From assembly GCA_963693315.1 (NCBI GenBank), contig OY856188.1, forward strand, positions 188,136,930-188,200,929: a stretch of DNA of 64,000 nt, given 5' to 3'. Below the pieces are notes generated by a model that saw only the letters and a program-made list of their open reading frames with translations, was not told the DNA's origin and did not search any database. Shown piece by piece: positions 59,488 to 64,000 of the stretch. How positions within the stretch are numbered: the first letter of the stretch is position 1; each line of letters starts with the position of its first letter. This stretch comes from Diogma glabrata (lineage: Eukaryota > Arthropoda > Insecta > Diptera > Cylindrotomidae). The translations under genes were made by a program, and so were the position numbers.

Positions 59488-61559
59488 AGGCTGACATTGT
59501 GAGACTGGTTAATCTGTCATATCCGAACTATAACGCTGAACATCGAGATGAGCTGGCAGCTGATACATTTATCAATGCTCTTCGAGATATACAAATGAGA
59601 AACCAGCTGTATCTAAGCGGGAAGAAATTACCTGCGGAAGTCTTAGCATTGGCCCTGCAAATGGAAGCTGGAAAAAGAGCGTATGGCTCAGATAGAGTAC
59701 GTCAGATGGAAGTTGCTGAGGAACCACTGAAAGCAGCGCTTGATGAAGTGATCATGCGTGTCAAAAGTTTGGAAGATAAACCTGAACGAAATCAACGAAG
59801 AAGATCTAGCAGAGTGAGATGCTGGAATTGTGGACAGTTAGGGCACATCAGACAAGAATGCAAAACACTAATAGCTGCAAAAGAAGGAGTAGTTCCAGTC
59901 CGGTTGATGAATCTTTCAAACAAGCAAGTGGATGTCAAAAAGGCAGGAGATTTCCGCGTTGAACACCGTAAGAAAAGGATACAAAGGGAATGCAAAACAC
60001 TAAAAGCAGCAAAAGAAGGAGTAGTTCCAGTCCAGATGATGAACCTCTCAAACAAGCAAGTGGAAAGGGATTTCCGCGTTGTACACCGTAAGGGAAGGAT
60101 ACATTGTAACGCTGATGATCTTTCAAGAAGACCCTGTATTGAGGAGCGCAAGTCATGTAGCAGGACTGAGAGAAAAGAGGCAATGACAGTGAAGCAAATT
60201 AAGTTCCAAACTCCTGACGATTGGTGTACCGAGGCAATGAAAAGTGAGCAGCTAGAAGATCCAGCTATGGCACCAATATTGAAATGGAAAACCGAGGGAA
60301 GGCGACCAGAGTGGAAAGAGATATCACCTTTAAGTACGGAGGTGAAATGCTACTGGGTGCAATGGGACTCACTAATTATGGACAACGGGATACTAAAAAG
60401 AAAATGGGAGTCCACTGATGGAAAGAAAGTGTTGGAACAGCTGGTGTTGCCATCAAGTCGAGTGGAAGAGGTACTGGGAAAGCTGCATGGAAGTATTTCT
60501 GGAGGACACCTGGGAGTCAATAAAACCCTGGCTAAAGTAAGGGAGAGGTTTTATTGGGTAAGGTATCGAACCGACGTAGAGCAATGGTGTCGGCGATGTG
60601 ATACTTGTGCGGCGAGCAAAGGACCAAAGACTAGAACTCGAGGAGAGATGCAGCAGTACAATGTGGGCGCCCCAATGGAGAGAATTGCTATAGACATCGC
60701 GGGGCCATTTCCGGCAACAACAAAAGGTAACAAATACATCATGGTGGTCATTGATTACTTTACAAAATGGCCGGAAGCCTATGCAATACCGAACCAGGAA
60801 GCAGTTACGGTCGCGGAAACATTAGTCAATGAATGGGTTTGCAGATATGGAACACCGCTCGAGTTGCATACCGACCAGGGAAGGAATTTCGAATCTCAAC
60901 CGATGGAAGAGCTGTGCAGAACACTCGGCATTAGAAAAACACGTACTACACCTATGAACCCACAATCGGATGGCATGGTAGAACAATTCAACCGAACCAT
61001 GGAAGAACATTTGTCAAAGGTAGTAGAAGCCAACCAAAGAAATTGGGACAAGGATCTTCCGTTATTCTTGATGGCCTATCGTAGCGCAGTGCACGATACG
61101 ACAAGTGAAACGCCAGCGAATATCATGTTCGGAAGAGAACTACATCTTCCTAGTGACATCGAGTTTGGCATCCCTGGAGGTCTGGTATCTACGAAAACGG
61201 ATTATGTGGGACAACTAAGGGAGAAGATGAATAAAATCCATCAACAGGTTCGAGACCACATTAAGATTGCCAGTGACAAAATGAAAACCAGGTACGACAT
61301 AAATGCAAATAGTGGCGGTTTTCAAGAAGGAGAATTGGTGTGGCTATACAACCCCAAGAGAACTAAGGGAAGATCACCCAAGCTGCAGCCAGATTGGGAA
61401 GGTCCATATAAAATAATCAAACGAATTAATGATGTTATCTACCGCATCCAAAAGGGACCCCGTACCAAGATGAAAGTGATACATCTGCAAAGGTTGGCAC
61501 CGTACCAAGGTAACAGCACCAATGCGATATCTGATATTGTTCGGGACGAACAAAACTAA
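59475..61559 (+). CDS. Gag C-terminus fused to integrase
   Basis: 694 codons. Residues 1-70 complete the capsid (QDLEADIVRLVNLSYPNYNA, QLYLSGKKLPAEVLALALQM). CWNCGQLGHIRQEC (59820-59861) is a CCHC knuckle. Next comes a 38-residue block present twice (ECKTL-AAKEGVVPV-MNLSNK ... DFRV-HRK-RI), then NADDLSRRPC, the usual end of Gypsy RNase H. The integrase is complete: HGSISGGHLGVNKTLAKVRE with CRRCDTC (HHCC), IAIDIAGPF (first D), LHTDQGRNFES (second D), MVEQFNRTMEEHL (E), and a C-terminal domain with GELVWLYNPKRTKG and WEGPYKIIKRINDVIYRIQK. RT is missing, so it is an in-frame Gag-IN protein. Confidence 0.85.
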   Translation: MQDLEADIVRLVNLSYPNYNAEHRDELAADTFINALRDIQMRNQLYLSGKKLPAEVLALALQMEAGKRAYGSDRVRQMEVAEEPLKAALDEVIMRVKSLEDKPERNQRRRSSRVRCWNCGQLGHIRQECKTLIAAKEGVVPVRLMNLSNKQVDVKKAGDFRVEHRKKRIQRECKTLKAAKEGVVPVQMMNLSNKQVERDFRVVHRKGRIHCNADDLSRRPCIEERKSCSRTERKEAMTVKQIKFQTPDDWCTEAMKSEQLEDPAMAPILKWKTEGRRPEWKEISPLSTEVKCYWVQWDSLIMDNGILKRKWESTDGKKVLEQLVLPSSRVEEVLGKLHGSISGGHLGVNKTLAKVRERFYWVRYRTDVEQWCRRCDTCAASKGPKTRTRGEMQQYNVGAPMERIAIDIAGPFPATTKGNKYIMVVIDYFTKWPEAYAIPNQEAVTVAETLVNEWVCRYGTPLELHTDQGRNFESQPMEELCRTLGIRKTRTTPMNPQSDGMVEQFNRTMEEHLSKVVEANQRNWDKDLPLFLMAYRSAVHDTTSETPANIMFGRELHLPSDIEFGIPGGLVSTKTDYVGQLREKMNKIHQQVRDHIKIASDKMKTRYDINANSGGFQEGELVWLYNPKRTKGRSPKLQPDWEGPYKIIKRINDVIYRIQKGPRTKMKVIHLQRLAPYQGNSTNAISDIVRDEQN

Positions 61560-61570
61560 ATGGAGGGCAG
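61560..61570 (+). promoter_or_regulatory. Polypurine tract
   Basis: ATGGAGGGCAG directly before the 3' LTR. It is purine-rich and in the correct position for plus-strand priming, though short and overlapping the end of the ORF region. Confidence 0.6.
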
Positions 61571-62169
61571 TGTAATAAACTTCGTCCAGAATGGGTTAAT
61601 TTCATTTAATCATAAAAAACCAATACCTTCCGCCTAAATGTTTTCTACATTCAAAGATGAAGTAAAAGTTAACTAATACAAGTTGCATAAATTAATGTAA
61701 ATTAAATTTGTTTACATTAATGAAATTAAAAGGAGGAGTGGCCTATTTTTTCTAGAAACAACTACAGTGAGTACCAGAATATTCTGCTTATTTGTTTTTG
61801 AATATAAAAGAGGCGAACAAAATATCAGAGAGTCAGTTTTACTTTTGCAATTGAAAGTGTTTAAAAATATTCGCAAGTTTAAGGAATAATCGGTGGTACT
61901 TGAGCCTGGGTACTAATAGTGAAAGAATCTGAACTTTGTGGAATAGTAAATACAGATTTTACGATTCCGAATATTATTGATTCAAATTGTGGAAAAGCGG
62001 TGAAGTTTATTGTACATAAATTGGAGACCCTGGAATTTATTGTAAGGAAAAACGGAAGCTGCTGTAATTTGGTTGATAAATAAAGTTTGGGATTTTGTTA
62101 ACTAAAGATCTGTCTTTTTACTGTCGTATTTGCTCAATAATCTAAAAGAACCAACGAAGAGTCGTTACA
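61571..62169 (+). repeat. 3' LTR
   Basis: 599 bp, three differences from the 5' LTR: two close together near position 50 of the LTR and one near position 390. Followed by ATAT, the second TSD copy. Confidence 0.9.
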
Positions 62170-62173
62170 ATAT

Positions 62174-62613
62174 ATTAGATTTGTGGTTATGTTTTAGAGG
62201 TCCCAAATTGATTGTAATATTTTATTCTGGTTTATGTGTTGTTCATATAATATATTTTAATTCTTGAGCAATAGAATGTTTTAAACAAAAGTTTTTCTTG
62301 ACATTAATAAAACTGCGTTAGACATGTAATTATAGGTGATTAATTAGATTGGCAATTCTTGTTTGTTGATATCTGATTTGTTATAATTTTGATGTATATC
62401 CATATGTTGTAAGGATATTGTAATTTAAATGTATGGTATAGTTGTTCGGCATATCATGATGATAAACCATATGGTTCATATTATGAGGATCACAATATAT
62501 TTAATAAACTGAAACAAAATTATAATTTTCAAATTCAAATTTAGCGTAAAGTAATTAAATTCTAATAATTAATCGTAACTATTAATAAAGGAATGAATTC
62601 AATTTTAAATAAA
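62174..62613. other. No gene seen
   Basis: AT-rich. No ORF or repeat recognised. The 3' end of the adjoining hAT relic may lie here, but no TIR was found. Confidence 0.4.
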
Positions 62614-64000
62614 TTAGTTAATTGTAAGAAAATCTTGTATTTTTTTCTCCGGCTCGATATTGTTATGCAAAAACATTAATTGGTTCACTAATGTCGGATT
62701 AAGACTTGATCTTTTTTCAGTCAAAACTTGTTTACTGGCCTGGTATAGTAAAGGTATTTGCATTTTGTGTAACTCCCACCATTGAATGACGTTAAAATAA
62801 ATCTCTTCTGAAGATGTCAATGGAATCGTTTGATTTCTTATAAAGTCTCCATATATACTTAAAGTTTTAGAAGATAAAGTTGGCAGATTACTTGAATCAT
62901 TTGTTTCCGACGTTTCTACTAAATAATTTCTTAATATATTTTTGCATTCGCTTTTCACCTCTTCCCTTTCAATATCCGTAAATTGAAGCATATTATTAAA
63001 TGGTGGAAATAAATACAAGGCTATACTATAATTATCAAATATAATTTCATCAATATGATGAGAATATTGTAGAGAATATTGTAGCTTCAACTTTTTCGAT
63101 ATTTCGATGTCTGTTTCAATAATGTCACATTGATTTTTCAAAAAGTGTCAGTAAGCATAAGCTGTATGTAAAGTAACATAAGTAGTGCCTTCCACCTTTT
63201 TGGACATTTCCTCAAAATGTTTCAAAAAATCTTTTACATCTGTTACATTGTTTAAATTAATAGCACTTACTCTAGATAATTGTCCTTTTTTAATCAATAT
63301 GTCATTTATTGCGATCCAATTTTTTGCAATCTATTCCAACAAATAAAAAATAGTGTTCCGTCTGGTTGGTACATAACTTTTCAATGTAAACATAACTTTT
63401 CAATATCAAGTTAAGTACACTCTTTAATTAATTCCAAAACTTCTGGCACATTAGAGCAAGCTTTTTCTACTAGATTATTAAGCAAATGATTTAAGCAATT
63501 GATTCTTGGGGTACGAAATGCTGTGACCATATTTCTACCTCTATATCTGTTGCAACCAGGTTATTTGACATTAAAAACTTACATGTACAGTTCTCATGAT
63601 CTTGAGCTTATTGACATAAATATGATAAACTTTATCAATATTTCTTGATATTGTTGTAGGATGTGGGACTAGTTTTTTTTGTATCAACATTTGCTCCAAA
63701 CTTTGCACCTAAAGTTACAAAGAATTGTAATAAAGTTTGTAACCCTCCGTCTTCAACAATTAAAAAGGGTCTACAGTTTTTCATTGACCGGTCTACAAAA
63801 AGAAATAATGCGTGTTTTTTTGTTTCAGCATCTACATCCTGTTTTTGGCTCGTTGAAGTAGTTTGATCAATGATATAGGATTTATGTTTAACTAAATTAG
63901 ATGTTGATTTCTTATTAAATTTGTAAACATTCAAACACATTTTACAAGCTACTAAATGGGGTAGTAGTTGTTCTGACTCAGTTTGAATATTACCAAAAAT
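62614..64000 (-). pseudogene. hAT transposase, degraded, runs off the window
   Basis: Minus strand. 63635-63940 reads CLNVYKFNKKSTSNLVKHK (end of a BED-type zinc finger), KKHALFLFVDRSMKNCRPFL and IVEDGGLQTLLQFFV with GAKFGANVDT, the N-terminal block of BED-hAT transposases. 63143-63270 includes DVKDFLKHFEEMSKKVEGTT. 62614-63141 (175 codons) has IEREEVKSECKNILRNYL and EIYFNVIQWWELHKMQIPLL with YQASKQVL, the hATC WW motif, but jumps straight to TEKRSSLNPTLVNQLMFLHN. The PATSxxSERxFSxAG segment between them is deleted. Many stops lie in 63160-63630. Confidence 0.75.

Larger units (their letters stand above)
57957..62169 (+). mobile_element. Young Gypsy-type LTR element lacking protease, RT and RNase H
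   Basis: Two 599-bp LTRs (57957-58555 and 61571-62169) differ at only three positions by eye and are flanked by ATAT (57953-57956 and 62170-62173). Inside: a tRNA primer-binding site, gag (58585-59870, one frameshift), a junction with a tandem duplication (59857-60110), and a Gypsy integrase with the end of RNase H attached (60110-61559). Protease, RT and most of RNase H are absent. Near-identical LTRs show recent transposition, so this deleted form was probably mobilised by helper elements. A solo LTR of the family is at 31930-32538. Confidence 0.9.

Overview
This looks like nuclear DNA of an arthropod, probably an insect. It is very AT-rich, eukaryotic and packed with transposable elements. 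Supporting signs are a GT-AG spliced gene, poly(A)-tailed retroelements, and a typical invertebrate mix of elements: Ty3/Gypsy, RTE-like and CR1/Jockey-like LINEs, Penelope-like, Helitron/Helentron, hAT, Tc1/pogo and Crypton-like. No bacterial operons, rRNA genes or CRISPR arrays are visible. No convincing intact host gene is present; the two host-type sequences (a SUMO-protease-like fragment and a dCMP deaminase) are broken.

Layout. 0-1.3 kb: relics, including a Crypton-like tyrosine recombinase. 1.5-3.6 kb: a complete but dead hAT element with 8-bp target-site duplications (TSDs). 3.6-6.2 kb: a decayed Gypsy pol, minus strand, cut off by a palindromic foldback-like element (6.2-10.9 kb) built of AT-rich tandem repeats facing each other. 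11-19 kb: hairpin repeats, then a large palindrome carrying two face-to-face Tc1-like transposase ends. Its right arm is split by a LINE-derived mini-element, a fresh 5'-truncated RTE LINE and a pogo-like element. 19.6-22.8 kb: an almost intact single-ORF LINE, minus strand. 23.1-28.7 kb: a Helitron/Helentron with an open PIF1 helicase frame. 29.2-30.5 kb: half of a second foldback element, beside a Ulp1/SENP relic. 31.9-32.5 kb: a solo LTR. 32.7-36.9 kb: the 3' part of a second Helentron (endonuclease plus putative cysteine protease), minus strand, split by a hAT that itself carries a LINE relic. 37.3-39.1 kb: a Penelope-like element with GIY-YIG and RT domains and a hammerhead-like motif. 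41.4 kb: dCMP deaminase pseudogene. 42.2-45.0 kb: an unusual element with about 600-bp terminal inverted repeats (TIRs) and a two-exon gene that is not a standard transposase. 45.5-54.8 kb: several LINEs, one nearly complete with PHD-finger ORF1 and endonuclease/RT ORF2. 55.9-57.6 kb: two TA-flanked MITEs. 58.0-62.2 kb: a young LTR element with near-identical LTRs that joins Gag to integrase and lacks protease, RT and RNase H. 62.6-64 kb: a hAT transposase relic running off the end.

The elements are related by nesting and shared ends rather than by a common pathway. The same LINE family appears at least four times, the same LTR three times, and the Helentron and foldback families twice each. 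The most unusual objects are the long-TIR element with a spliced gene, the palindromic foldback family, the RT-less Gag-integrase LTR element and the Tc1 palindrome. All family names come from motif recognition by eye; no database search was possible.
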